In this document: piece after piece, positions 25,351 to 37,139 of the stretch
Layout: the number at the start of each line of letters is the position of its first letter
How positions within the stretch are numbered: position 1 is the stretch's first letter
DNA from: Marisa cornuarietis
Taxonomy: Eukaryota > Mollusca > Gastropoda > Architaenioglossa > Ampullariidae
DNA: 64,000 nucleotides
Assembly: GCA_004794655.1 (NCBI GenBank)
Contig: SMMW01000056.1
Span: 3,749,001 to 3,813,000, forward strand
Direction: 5' to 3'
Made by a program: the position numbers and the translations under genes
The notes under the pieces: generated by a model
Databases searched by the model: none
The model's input: only the letters and a program-made list of their open reading frames with translations
Told to the model about the DNA's origin: nothing

Positions 25351-26221
25351 ACATGGCCGCACCCTCTTTTGCACTCTACGACAGATATCCAAACACTCAC
25401 CAGAGCAAAGCAAAGAGGGACGGATGGGGATGGAAGAAATAAAAATATTTATACACTAGATAGCATGGTTATGTTTATATTTATTAGGTCAGTCTAACTT
25501 CTTTCGGAACAACTGGAAGGGTCCGTCACGCATTCACAGAGGTTGTTATGGACGCCGTGAGGTACACCCTGCAAAATCATAACTGTTCACAATGGTTAGA
25601 TTCTGGGAAGTTGTAGTTTTTTTTAGGCACATGCCAGACACCAGTGACCTGCTTAAAATCGAACCCATTTCCCACCAGCAGCGATGGGTTGTAACTGTAA
25701 ACATCAAACAGATGCCAAAAAATTAAGAAAGTACCTTGCTCACTTTATGTAGAGCATCCTCTTCCCTTACTTGCCCCTGTAGCCAAAGAAAAATTTGGAT
25801 TAGGGCTTAGATATAACTGCTGGAATGTACTGCAGGTACACTTTTCTGTTATTGAAAGCTTGTACTGTACACTATCTCCTGTACTGCTTTATTGGCTGTA
25901 CTACTTGTCCCATGACTTGTAAAAAAAAAAAATCATCCGTCACTCCTGTAGGCATGTTTCCTTTAGATATCACAGACTCAAAATCAGCAGTTTGAATGCA
26001 CCACTCACACACTCACAGGGTTGAACAAGTTGATAATGAAACGTTTTATTTCAAGCTTTGTTTCAGTACACACATTACTGCAAGTCTTTAAAGCACTGAC
26101 TATGTACATGCACTTCTTCAGGAAATTCATCTGCTTTTAAGAGCTGAAATATTGGCTTTTTTCTGAATGAAGCTAGAACCAGGAAACTAGATCCACAAAC
26201 AAAGAAAGAGACATGCAGGAA

Positions 26222-26282
26222 TAAAAATAAAAATAAGATTTATATAGTGCATTTCTCCAATGCTCAATGCACCTTACAAGAG
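26222..26282 (-). mobile_element. LINE/SINE 3' tail fragment
   Basis: Reads on the minus strand as a GTGCATTGAGC / GCACTATATAAATCTT tail followed by AT-rich repeats, the pattern seen at the 3' end of the L2/CR1-type element at 15.9 kb. Only the tail is left. Confidence 0.45.
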
Positions 26283-27087
26283 AAAACATGCTCTCTCTAT
26301 AGATATTACATATACACACACACACACAACTGGAAGGCATGACACAAGGATGCAACTGCCTAAAGACAAAAAGTGTAGTATGATGCTGACAGTTAAGTTA
26401 CACCTAGCTGTTTGTGTGAATCTGGTACTAAATTAAGAGAAAAACAATGCAGTACTTTTACATGCTTAACAAAATAAATGAGTGTGTATAGTACTTATGT
26501 TCTTTCACACAACTTGGTCACACTCCACTGACTGATAAATGACTAACCACTGATAATTCTGATGTATTTGTTCTAACATACACTAAACATTTACAGTATC
26601 TCTGCCATTATGCTCTGTTCTCCACATTGAGCTAGTTGAATATCTGCTTCACGAAACATTCATTTCATATTTAACGAAATAGGAAGCTCCTTCAAGTAGC
26701 CCACAAGAGAAAATGGTCACCAACTGAGGAATACTGAATTTTCTGTCACTGCAAGAACATGGCAGACATGAGCGGGCAAACTAGATGCCTGCACTGGGAG
26801 GAAACAGGCTATGATCTGCTCATCAAGCAAAACACTGCCGATTATCAAGCAAAATACTATGCCAGTTTCCTACATCCACAGTAAAAGGAGAAAGGTAAGG
26901 ACTCCTTAAATCAGATAAATCAGGTACCCAAATACACTGGGTAGTCATACGCTGAGTCTTCCTGCCACAGGCCATCATGCCGGTAGCTCTCAGCCGGACC
27001 ACTGACCACCTACTTATTGTGTCCTCATCCTCTTCACCAAATATGCTGCATCATGCAGCAATTATATTTTTGACAACTTTAAGCAAT

Positions 27088-27500
27088 CAGCACTCAAAGA
27101 AGAACACAACACGTTCTGACTTTACACCAGTCAGAGAACAGTGCTTCACTGAACACAGAAAGACTTAAGAAAAGCCGTCATCTTTGCAATACAACTTAAT
27201 CTGTCAGCACTCAGAAGGAATACAACATATTCTGACTACACCAGCCAGAAAAATGCTCCTCTGAATATTGAAAGACTTAAGAAAGGTCATCTTTGCAACA
27301 CAACTTACCAGCACTAAGAAGGAATATGACACATTCTGACTAAACCAGCCAGAAAACAATGCTCCTCTGAATACTATAAGTTAAGGCCATTGTTGCATAA
27401 ATTAATTCACTGATAGTCAGTAGGAAAACAACTGCTTCTGACTTACAAAAAGCTTCAACATGTCTTTTTGTTTTGGTCAGAAAACAAGATTCCTCTGAAC
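27088..27500. repeat. Degenerate tandem repeat, period about 104-117 bp, 3-4 copies
   Basis: CAGCACT-rich blocks start at 27088, 27205 and 27309, each followed by a TTCTGACT motif, then CCAGTCAGA or CCAGCCAGA, CTCTGAA and AGACTTAAGAAA. A weaker fourth copy extends to about 27500. No coding potential. Confidence 0.8.
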
Positions 27501-28537
27501 ATACAAGAGCTAGGAAGCTAAGCAAAACACTACGTGTGCTCAACCTAACTGCTCTTAGCCCTGTCAGGCGTTTGTCTGCACAAACAGCTACTGTTGCTCC
27601 CGCAATGCAGCTTATTCTCCTCCCTGGAGAAAGCTTAGCAGCAGCTCTTTCCATAGCTTATCAAATGAACTTCCAAACCTAAGTCCTATTTTTTTCCATC
27701 GCCTAGAGACTATGCAAACTTTAAACACACCAAAAAGGCTAAAATTTCAGGCCTCATGCCATCATTCTGTTGCTCTATAGAAGGTCTATTCAAACCAGTT
27801 TCTAAAGTCCATATTTTTTTTACATTACAATGATATAAAGGTTTAAGACAAAGTATTGATAAGAATGTTGCTATAAATGTTGGGTAGCTTCCTGGAATAG
27901 TGTGGCTGGCTATTTAACCAGTTTTCATATAATTCAAAATTGACATTGCTAAATGATTTCCTTAATTCTGGAATGTAACAAGCTGACAATTAAAAGCAAA
28001 ATGAACTTTCATACAACTTTGAGAACAGAATGTGAAAGAAACCAAAAAAGCCCATTTAGTAAAAGTCTTTGAGATTAAAAGAGAGGACAGCAACAAGATA
28101 TTTACATTTCCAATACGGTCATATGTGAAAGATGGAAATTAAAATGTGAAGTCTAATGAATGCTACAATGTTAAATACAAATCTGATAGAATAATTAAAA
28201 ATTGTAAAAACAGAAAAAAAACAATTAAAATTATTACACATATCATTACCTCTCTTGTGCCAAAGAAGATAGAACATTAATACAAGCAGCAAAAAAGTCA
28301 TGATTCTCACTGACAAATCAAGACTTCTGTGGGAAATATTTCACACCAAAGACATCAGTACTGATGACAGACATGAAGTGCACCTTCTTACTTTTGAGTT
28401 ACAAGCCTTTCAAAGAATAAGGAAGAATAACTGATTAAAAAATGTTTGCATTACTCACAAAAAAGTATAAAGATGATCTACTTTAGTAAAACTACTAGTA
28501 AACACTCAGGATGTTTTTAACAAAACCGTGTATCATA

Positions 28538-30647
28538 TTATATTCTTGTACTGACGAGTGATGGGGTGGCAAGAACCCCAGTTTGGTGTCCAGCGGGAAT
28601 GTAAATGGGACCAACACTTTTTGTCAGAGTATTTTCATCCTCGTCCTCATCAACAGTCCCTTTGCTGGAACCTGGAAATACACACAAGCACATAACTCAT
28701 TACTTAAATGTAAATCAGCAAAATGATACCAGGCTAGTTAAGAAGAGTGGAGCAGCAAAATGAGACATCCAACAGCATTCAACGTCCTAATCCTTCAATG
28801 AGAATATGATAATATATAATGAGATAATGAGAATATGTCATGAGATAAATTAAGGATCAGCTGCCTTAGTGTATACGTGTAGCTCCATGTCTTGCAAGAA
28901 GAAAGAACAAAAAGGCGTACAATAACACTGATATGCTACAGTTTGAATTACATCTTTGTGGAACCATGGGCAAGTTGACTTTAAACAGCTGTTTGTTTAC
29001 AAGATGAATAAGGTTGATTTGATACTAACAAATGAAAAACACTAGAATGAGTCAAAATGGTTTGGAATTCTTGGAAACATGCGCAATAAATTTTTTAAAA
29101 AGTTAAGAAGACAATAAAAAGGGCAAAGAAGTTATCACTATTGGTGACCCATGGTAAGGAATTGATGACAGTAATGAATGTGATAAAGTAGATGACAACA
29201 ACAATGATAATGATAATATTAAAAAATGGCAGTTAGTCTTTACCAAGCAGAGCAATTTCTTGTTGCCCTTGTCGCCCAGAGTGAGTCTCTTGAACCCCAA
29301 CCAATTTTGGTGTAACTCCAGGCCTTGTGGCCGGTGGGCAAGGTTTCTTCCTATTCTGTTTGATCCTCCACCAGCATACAAAGACAGTAATGGCAATACC
29401 AATGACTACAAATGATGCTACACCAATGCCAACTTTGGCCCCAAGGGATAGTTTATCCTGGCTTGGCTCAGAGGAAGGATCAGCAACACCATTATCAACA
29501 CTGCTAGGCCCCAAACTATTCTGCACACCATCATGTAGCTTCTTGGCGTAGGCTGAAAGAGAATCCATATACTGTATTTCATTTTTATGTTGTTATAAGC
29601 CTACGTCACGTATGTCTAAGAAGAATATCAAAGGATGTTTAGATAAACGTTTTGATCTAAGGCTGATGCTAACAAGGTGTTTAAAAAAATTATTAAAATA
29701 ATACATAAAGAAAATACAGCACTCATTCTGGAAACTAAACTATTTTCACTTTAATTTTAGTTTATAGGAAGTATAGAGTATGAGGTATCATCCACATATG
29801 TCTGATGTGGTTATAAATATAACAAAACTAAAACTGCAACGAATTATATTAGTCTATTTTTATGCTTGTCAATATTATACAAAAGCCATCAGTGTTATAA
29901 AAAAACAACACAAAAAGCACTAAAGTGATTATCGAGCTAGGCCACTCCTCGACCGGTGCATTGTCACATGGCCACATAACAGGAGTCATCCAGTTGCGGG
30001 TTGGCTCAATCACGGTATTCAATGAACATCAAGAATGACACCCAACCTGATTCTACCGGGATGAACTATTTAATGTACTCAAACACCAATTAAATATTGT
30101 GATTCCTTATAACAGTATCCACATGCAGTGTACTATAGGCTCTATAGCTACGGTGAACGCAAGAAAACTTTTGATCTTTGATCTATGCCTGTACAGATCC
30201 CTCTCCACAACGTTGCTTTGTGAAGGAAAAGCGTATTAAATAGCAATAATTATATTCTATCAAAACATACAACGTTAAGAAGAGTCACGACACATCGACA
30301 TGTTGTTATTGACAATGAGGCAACTTCTAATAATCTAACTCATAACCCTAATTCTAGCCCCATTTTCTGGTTTGTAAACAGTCAACGCGTCGCGAGCCTT
30401 CCTAAAGCTGTACCCTCATGTTTATTTCCCTAACTTTGAAGTGTAAGAGTGTATTACCTGGGCAGTTCTGCTGGCACGCCTCTGTAGTTTTCTGGAGCAG
30501 AGCGTGCTGGCAAATATCGCGACAATGTTCACAGTCGTCAACACCAGTATCCCAGTAATAGTCTTCGGCGCATGTCGGAGCTGAGATAACGCTGTTCACA
30601 CAACTGACTATTATCAGAATACACACTAGTATTTTGTGATGAAACAT
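28538..30647 (-). CDS. TNF-receptor-like type I membrane protein with one BCMA/TACI-type cysteine module (gene B)
   Basis: Three exons, 30647-30458, 29552-29244 and 28671-28538, join through two phase-1 introns to give 210 residues. A signal peptide (1-23) precedes one six-cysteine module (Cys26, 39, 42, 46, 58, 62) with YWD before the second Cys. A Ser/Asp-rich stalk (65-103), a membrane helix (about 104-125, ending CWW) and an 85-residue tail follow. The tail starts basic and contains VQET (150-153) with two spaced Gly after it, then an acidic DEDEDE stretch encoded by exon 3; it ends TRI. There is no death domain. An in-frame Met six codons upstream (30665) could also start translation. 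Exon 2 opens with AYA directly after the module, as in gene C. The module count matches BCMA, but the position of the ligand-contacting Leu in the BCMA DxL motif is Gly here, so the ligand may differ. Confidence 0.72.
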
Positions 30648-30748
30648 GATGTCAGTTCCTAACACAACCTCACCCGCTCATTGCTATCTTGCGGTACTCT
30701 CAGTGTGCAGCGGTCCGGGGGACCTCATCAAGCCGACCAACGAATGTG

Positions 30749-30790
30749 ATTGGACCGCATTGATACACGTTCGTGATTGGACGCTATATA
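30749..30790 (-). promoter_or_regulatory. Paired CCAAT boxes upstream of gene B
   Basis: Two inverted CCAAT motifs (30749-30753 and 30776-30780) stand 27 bp apart, 100-135 bp before the start codon. A TATATAAA sequence lies just beyond (about 30783-30790), but on the far side of the CCAAT boxes, an unusual order for this gene. Confidence 0.45.
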
Positions 30791-30799
30791 AAACTTCGG

Positions 30800-33013
30800 G
30801 TATTTCCCTTATTGCGCACCCTCTATGACAAGAGAGAGAATTCTGACATGTTCCGGTACAGAGGTGCCAATGTTTACTTCCCTTGAATTGAGAGTCCCTA
30901 TCATCATACCAGTCTCTATGTAATGAATTTTTAGGTAATGCAAAGTTTGTGTGTAGAATCTCTGTAGATTCAAACTAATTTGTAAATGCTTAGTTAATGT
31001 TTATCGTACAAGAATCACACTTTGCTGAAGATGAGGGTGGGGGGTAGCGTGTATATTCTTTTGTGTGAAAAATTTCATAGCTGACACCATCTGAGCTACA
31101 TTTAATGTTGGTTAATGTATGGATTCAGTGACTGCGCACCACAATAAAAATGCTCTTAAACCGGTCTGAACTAATTTTTATAGACAGATTTCTACAAGGT
31201 ACGGGAGACCATCATACATGAGCTGCTTGTGAGATAAGTAGCTCACAGTTTTACAAAAGAACAATTAAAGACGACACTGACAACAGAAAAAGTACATATC
31301 AAATCCAATCACCAACTAACCGACCCACATCTCATATGAAAAAATGTAATGTGACTAACATAAATTCTTAAGTATGTTACTATAGGGGTCGATATAAAGT
31401 GATCTGCATAATCTGAGTGTAGGGCAATGAAAGGAAAGTTGTTCCAGACCACAGAACAAATAAAAAGGGGAAAGAACTGTCCCTGAATTTTCTCTTTTGC
31501 CAAAGAGTTCAACAATCAGACAATAGAATACAAGTGAGTATAAAGGAATACATGGGTTCATGTAAAGAAATGATAGCATGGAGGCTTGTGGTAAGCACTT
31601 CCAACACAGTGCCTTGGCTGCACCATAAACCAACAGTAATGTGCACATTGTGTATGTGACTGGGGTCAGGAAATAAAACTTGTGAACCTGAAGTTTTAGA
31701 GAAAGTCATGTCCATTTCACATCTTACTGATCCAGATGTGTTTACTTCATCCATATGGTTTGGTACAATTACCGATAAAGTATGTAAATTAATTTGCCAT
31801 GTTTGCAAGCAGTGTGGTTTTATTTTTGTTTCATGCATGTGACATTCATAAGAAAATATTTGGATACCAAAAAGATATATAACACATTTTATTACTGTGA
31901 AAGAATACATGAAAGCAAGCCACATATCATACTTTATATTCTATACAATTCTGTTTGGGAAATAAATTCTACCAGTATTGATAATGTTTCTGCCCTCACC
32001 CAGACTGACTTATCTACAATAAAGACTGACAAAGTTTTAACATCAAAATTTGTTGTTTGAAGGACTGGATGGTACGAATATCAAGTTTATATACAGCTGC
32101 TATAAAGCACAAAGATAAACAACAGATGTAAAAAAGATAACTATAAGTACAATGATTGCCATGATGGCTAGGCTGGGATTCCCACAGTCAATGTAGCACA
32201 GGGTCATCTAAGAAGAGTATTGAAATATTTGAAAAAGTGTTGACATTTCCATGCTGTCTGCTTGGCACTCTAAATAAGAACAGCTGACAACAACGAATTC
32301 AATAGACACGAGGAAGAGGAGTTAGACAACAGACCATTAAAGTACCCCTTTGCAATCATGCTTCATAAGGATTAATTTTTCCCCTTCATTTTAACCGAAA
32401 ATAGTTTTTAAAAAAGATAATCATGTTGCTAGTATGATGTACATGATTGTAACATTGTCTAATGTTGTGTGATTGTTGGCATGCTACAATTATTACTTTT
32501 TAAAAATTGTAAAGGTGACATCACCTGGTCTATCCATATCAAAAGCAATGGTGTGGGAAAGGTAAAAATCAGTCATTTTACTTTGCTTGATAAACTGGAC
32601 AACTATATGATTGACTTGACAGGAGTTTTCCAGCTGTCTCAAACGCAGATTCCCAGTTAAGTGTTAGCCTTGTCTTTTGAGCAGAAAGGTAATCTCTTTT
32701 TTATACTTAACTATAAATTTGTTGCAAAACTTGCACCGTCCTATTGTGACGACATATACTTAAATTTTTCTCCCTAACTCTGCTGTGATGAGGAGTTTTC
32801 AGGTTAATGCATTTGGCAGCCCTTGCATACAGGAAAACTCCAAATTTTTTTCAACTAATTTTGGTCTAACTAGAGCAAAATGAAACAGTCAAGATTAAGC
32901 AAATTCAGGAGCAGTTTCGTAGACTGGAAAAAATATAGCACAGCACAACACTATGTCCTTAATTCTAAGCGGCATTCTAGGTGGGCGATCTTCACCATTC
33001 TCATGGTTAGATC
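30800..33013. other. Non-coding between genes B and C
   Basis: AT-rich unique sequence. Frames of 60-138 codons (for example 31509-31925) have no recognisable domain. Confidence 0.45.
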
Positions 33014-33326
33014 AGCTGTGGCAAAAGTTTTGTTTGCTGCTGTTGCAGTCGTTTCTCCTATGTAAACAAACATCCTTAAAGTGTTCTCAAAAGGGATTTT
33101 ACCTATGCTGGATTACAAAAAGACACCAGTAGTATTTTGCAATTCTTTCATCAATGTTTTACTGAAACGAAATAGGCAAGGCACTGGCAAAATAGAAACA
33201 GCCAAATAAGGCTGGTGTCTGATTCTAAATCCAGCTCAGGTGAAATCATTTTAAGATTACTTATATGATGTTCACTTACATGGGAAAGACTGCACTAGCA
33301 GCAAACAAAATCACACTGCTACAGCT
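33014..33326. repeat. Imperfect inverted repeat (foldback), arms about 130 bp, loop about 50 bp
   Basis: The left arm (33014-33146) and the complement of the right arm (33197-33326) agree along their length at roughly three bases in four. Shared blocks are TTTTGTTTGCTGCT, GTGCAGTC/TTGCAGTC, ACCTATGCTGG against ACCTGAGCTGG, and AGACACCAG. It starts about 430 bp beyond the stop codon of gene C, so it may lie in that gene's 3' untranslated region. It could be a foldback transposon remnant or a hairpin-forming RNA. Confidence 0.65.
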
Positions 33327-33410
33327 CATGTAACCTAACAGGAAACCCCTGTAAAGAAGTGTGTGCTTAAATCCATGCATTATGTCCATGCCCAACTGAA
33401 TAAGCAGCAT

Positions 33411-33414
<4 letters not shown>

Positions 33415-33459
<45 letters not shown>
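33415..33459. repeat. (AC)n microsatellite downstream of gene C
   Basis: About 22 copies, just outside the right arm of the inverted repeat. Confidence 0.95.
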
Positions 33460-33465
<6 letters not shown>

Positions 33466-33761
33466 GTACAGTATTAGCCATTCTCTATTCTGCCTTTTTT
33501 CATGTGTGTGTGTGTGTATCCACATGTTAGCAGACAGACTGCCAAGATGTGAAATGTCAATTATTCTGTACACCAATATGCTACCAAAGTTGCTAAAAGC
33601 ATCTGTTACACATATACTAAACATTTCACAGGTACTCAAAGAAATGTTACTGTGCTATATACAAAGCATCTTAAATCTCAAGTATACAACATTGATGGCT
33701 GCTTCAGTATCCTCATAAAGGAAAGTGGATACACGTTACTTCCCCTTGACCTGCTGAAGGT

Positions 33762-35162
33762 TCAGATGCGTGTCAATGGCATTTCACTGGCTTCAGCCTG
33801 AGAACTGACCAAAGAAATCTTGACCTCTGTGCATTCTGTGGGATCTATAAAAGACAAAGCATACCAACCAGACTGTAATGTATAAGACCTTTACAAGATC
33901 AAAGAGCCAGCACTGTACTGTCTTCTACCTTCTGGTGCGCCAATATCAACATACGGCAAAGTATCTGACTTAAACCATTTATTCTTAGTTTTCAAACATA
34001 AATACAAATTGTTGACATTTATGGTATATTGGTCTGTACATGGTGCACAGAGAAGAGGACATTAGCTCGGCTTTGTCACATCTTAAGCAGATTATTGGTT
34101 TCAAATCTACACAATGCTACAGTCATGAATTTTATGCTTGATTATCTCCCTTTCAAAAACTGATGCTTGGTTGCAACAATGAGTATTATGTGGCATGTTT
34201 ATGATGAGTTTATATCATAATCAAGACACCGTTAATAGGAAATGTAAAATGCTTTCATATTTCATCCTTAACATCTAACACTATATAAATCTTTGCATAA
34301 AATGCTAATCAAATTTAATTTAACAATTATTTAAAAATGTGTAAAAATATATTTTTAAAATCCTTGCAAAAAGACTTACTGAGCACAAAGTCACTTGTGC
34401 CCCGGAATCCATCTTGTGTTTCTTGTTGGATGCGCTGCTTATCATTATGTTCAACCACAGGTACTGGAATGTGACCTCTATAGTGACATTTTCTTTTGAC
34501 AATAATAAGGACAACCACAGCCAGTGCAACAAATGCTGTTATCCCAACAACAATGGTGGTGATGATCTCTTGTGAGAGTCCGCTGTTGTTATTCCCCTCA
34601 ACTGCTGGTGTGGTTCTGTCACCAGGTATGTCCCGAATGGCATTTGCATATGCTGAAACATGGTTTTAATAGCACACTCATCAGTAATCGAAGGCAAAAC
34701 GAAATTCCACAAATATTCATTTTACTCTGTTTAAACTGTAAAGGGAATTACTGTTAACAATAACCCAGAAAATGACCTTTATTATAGTATTTCATCATAA
34801 ACCATATTTCCTCATTACATGTCGTTGCTCATTGAGTAAAGAACATTTGATGACTGACTATTGTTATTATATAGTTAGTGTTTGTATTATTTGTATGAAT
34901 CTCATTTTTTCCTCCCGATTTTTCCAAGTTCTGAGATTGTGACATTCTTGATAATATGACTATTCTTGCCTGGACACATCTCACGGCAGAAGTCATCGAA
35001 ACCCGTGTGAACGGCGTTGACACAAATGCTGCTGCACGGTTCGCATCTGTCTGTTCCGAAGTCCCAGAACTGATCTTTAGGGCACTGAGGCCGCTTTGTC
35101 ACCATTGCGCCGACGAAGGTAAACACTGACGCTGCTAAAAGCAGCCTTGCGACAGTCATCAT
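33762..35162 (-). CDS. TNF-receptor-like type I membrane protein with one BCMA/TACI-type cysteine module (gene C)
   Basis: Three exons, 35162-34970, 34652-34380 and 33844-33762, give 182 residues with both introns in phase 1. A signal peptide (about 1-20) leads to one cysteine module (Cys27, 40, 43, 47, 59, 63) with FWD before the second Cys. A short Asn-rich stalk, a membrane helix (about 94-116) and a 66-residue tail follow. The tail shares QET..G..G (141-149) and the final TRI with gene B, making B and C the closest pair. No death domain is present. The first intron begins with GC rather than GT (CCAG then GCAAGA), a recognised rare donor type; the second donor is a strong GTAAGT. Exon 3 was found by reading past that donor to an acceptor whose frame closes with TRI and a stop. 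Gene B is about 3.1 kb downstream on the same strand. Confidence 0.72.
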
Positions 35163-35303
35163 TGTAAACAGAAGATGTTACAGCGCTCGCTCCCCGCCAG
35201 ACGTCAAATGACAACCCGTTCGTCTCGTCGTTCATTTTGTTAGCCCTCGTCATTAGACGAAAATAGCGCACACGCAATGCAGCGAGAGCGCACCACACTT
35301 CTG

Positions 35304-35406
35304 ATTGGTCGTTTGACGGCGAACATTCTAGACGGTATTGCACCACCGGTGACGTAGGTAGTACGTGCAGACAGAAGCACTGCGCCGCCAGCGAAGTATG
35401 GCCAAT
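35304..35406 (-). promoter_or_regulatory. CCAAT boxes upstream of gene C
   Basis: An inverted CCAAT at 35304-35308 and a direct one at 35402-35406 lie 140-245 bp before the start codon, in a CpG-rich stretch (about 35160-35560) that looks like a housekeeping-type promoter. Confidence 0.45.
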
Positions 35407-35559
35407 AGTAGGAGCACACGTGTTGCTCCAAACCTTCTCACGGCGCGCCGCCTGTCGGTACAAGCGAAGATAACCTCGTGTAGACAGCCTTTCGAGGCGG
35501 GAGGGAGGCGTGCAGTGAAAGTTGTTGATGGTACCCGAGTATTTGGAGGACTGGGACAG

Positions 35560-35891
35560 GAGAGTGCAAAGGCACCGCCCTCTCTCTCTCTCTCTCTCAC
35601 ACAAACAACAACAAAAATGTCCCTAGAAAATTGCGGTCTCACATCTCTCTCCCCAGCCCTCCCTCCAGCTTCATTTTTAATATAGTTCTTGTCTGTAATA
35701 CAGCGAGGATCGAGGCATCGCGTCCCTCTGTGAAACACTTCGATCTCTCTCTGATTTTTTTGCGTTTTTTTTTGTAGTAGTCTTAATTGCACCTTAGCAT
35801 CCTTTTCATTTTCAGGCCAAGATTAGATGGAAAAAAAATTACCTTTCAAACTCAAGTGACAAAAATTGTCAGTGACTGCATGGTATATATA

Positions 35892-35929
<38 letters not shown>

Positions 35930-36870
35930 TTATACACATAAATCTTTGAGCGGTGTTGCAACTTTTGTTTACGTGCGTGTGGTTTCATTGTGTTGTTTGT
36001 GATAATTATTACCGACCTCACTCTATACACTGTGGGGAAATCCTCGTTTCGAAGACTTTCCTACCACCATGTTGGGGTTAGATCGCTCACACCAGCCGCA
36101 CCTTTTTTTTTTTTTTTTTTTTAATCTGGGCTGCTATCAACACGAAATCTGGTCACAAGCTACAGTTGCCGAACTTTTATTTTTTTGCTATGGGTAGCAG
36201 ATCGATTGTGAACCTGACAGACCTGACAGACGTGGGAGGAGAGAGGGACTTCCTCGGAGCGGGCAGGAACTGTAAACAACGACACCGCTTAACCTAGACG
36301 TCGACGTTTAACCCCAACCGCCGGTGTCTAGACAACCTGCTGCTGAATACGGAAAAGATCCAGACAACGACTAGACACAGTCCAGACAAGTCTCAGCTCA
36401 GCCAGTTGTTTTTGCTCGCCATAAAATTCTTTTTAGGGGACTCAGCAAGACTCCGTCCTCGGTGTTGTCCTTTATTGCGATGTATACCACGTGACGCTGG
36501 CTGGGAGAAAGGGGGAGGGGGGAAGCCCTCCCCTGTGTGACGTAGTCGTGAGCGTCAACTAACTGGCGCACGAGGTTCCTGTTTTGAGGGGAGCGGCATG
36601 TTTATCTGATCGCACTGCCTGACCAAGCTTTCCCCGTCTGGCTGCTGTTGATTTCTGATTCTCTTCCCTTTCTCTTCCCTACTAGCCATGAACTCAGTCC
36701 ACCCTGCTACTACTAGTAGCTGCTAGCTGTTACTACAACACATGCACACCGCCCGCCCCGTCGGTTGGTTGCTTGGAGTTGATTTGTCAAGTAAGTAGTT
36801 CAACGGACCTAGAGGTGATTTCGCACCTTGAGAGGAGAGGGATGATGAAGATGTGAGGAAATCGTAAAAA
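35560..36870. other. No gene seen upstream of gene C
   Basis: Contains TC and AC tracts (35581-35600, 35892-35930), T-runs and a CpG-rich patch. No supported gene. Confidence 0.45.
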
Positions 36871-37139
36871 AAGGTAAAGGTCATCCCCTAACCTTTTCAG
36901 GTCTTTTTTATTTTTGGGAGGGGGGTATTACAGACCTCATTTTTCCCGGGGCTAATTTTACATGAGGGTGGTACTCCTCTCCTGCTCTTCCTCGCTCTTA
37001 CCTTCCCCATTCCTCTATGTAGTCAGGTACCCATTACCGCTGGGTCGACTGGAGGATATTTGCTGCGCTAATCGGGTATGTAATCAGTATGCTCTCAGTT
37101 CGGACCCCAGCGCTCTAACCCCTCGACTATCCGCTTCCC
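36871..37139 (-). mobile_element. tRNA-derived SINE, family 1
   Basis: Reverse-strand copy starting at GGTAAAGGTCATCCCCTAACC and ending at the tRNA-like head (CTCTAACCCCTCGACTATCCG). It is somewhat diverged, with an insertion of T/G-rich bases near 36905. Confidence 0.72.

Larger units (their letters stand above)
25351..28537. other. Non-coding; possibly 3' region of gene B
   Basis: AT-rich unique sequence downstream of the gene B stop, with the tandem repeat at 27.1 kb and a LINE tail at 26.2 kb. No AATAAA close to the gene B stop was seen; the first clear one on that strand that I noticed is at about 26042-26047, so a long 3' untranslated region is possible. Confidence 0.4.

Noticed and set aside
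31509..31925. 138-codon minus-strand frame
   Set aside because: AT-rich, no recognisable domain and no splice partners; within chance expectation for this composition.
35077..35604. 175-codon minus-strand frame overlapping the first exon of gene C
   Set aside because: Low-complexity start, no domain, and it overlaps the signal-peptide exon in another frame.
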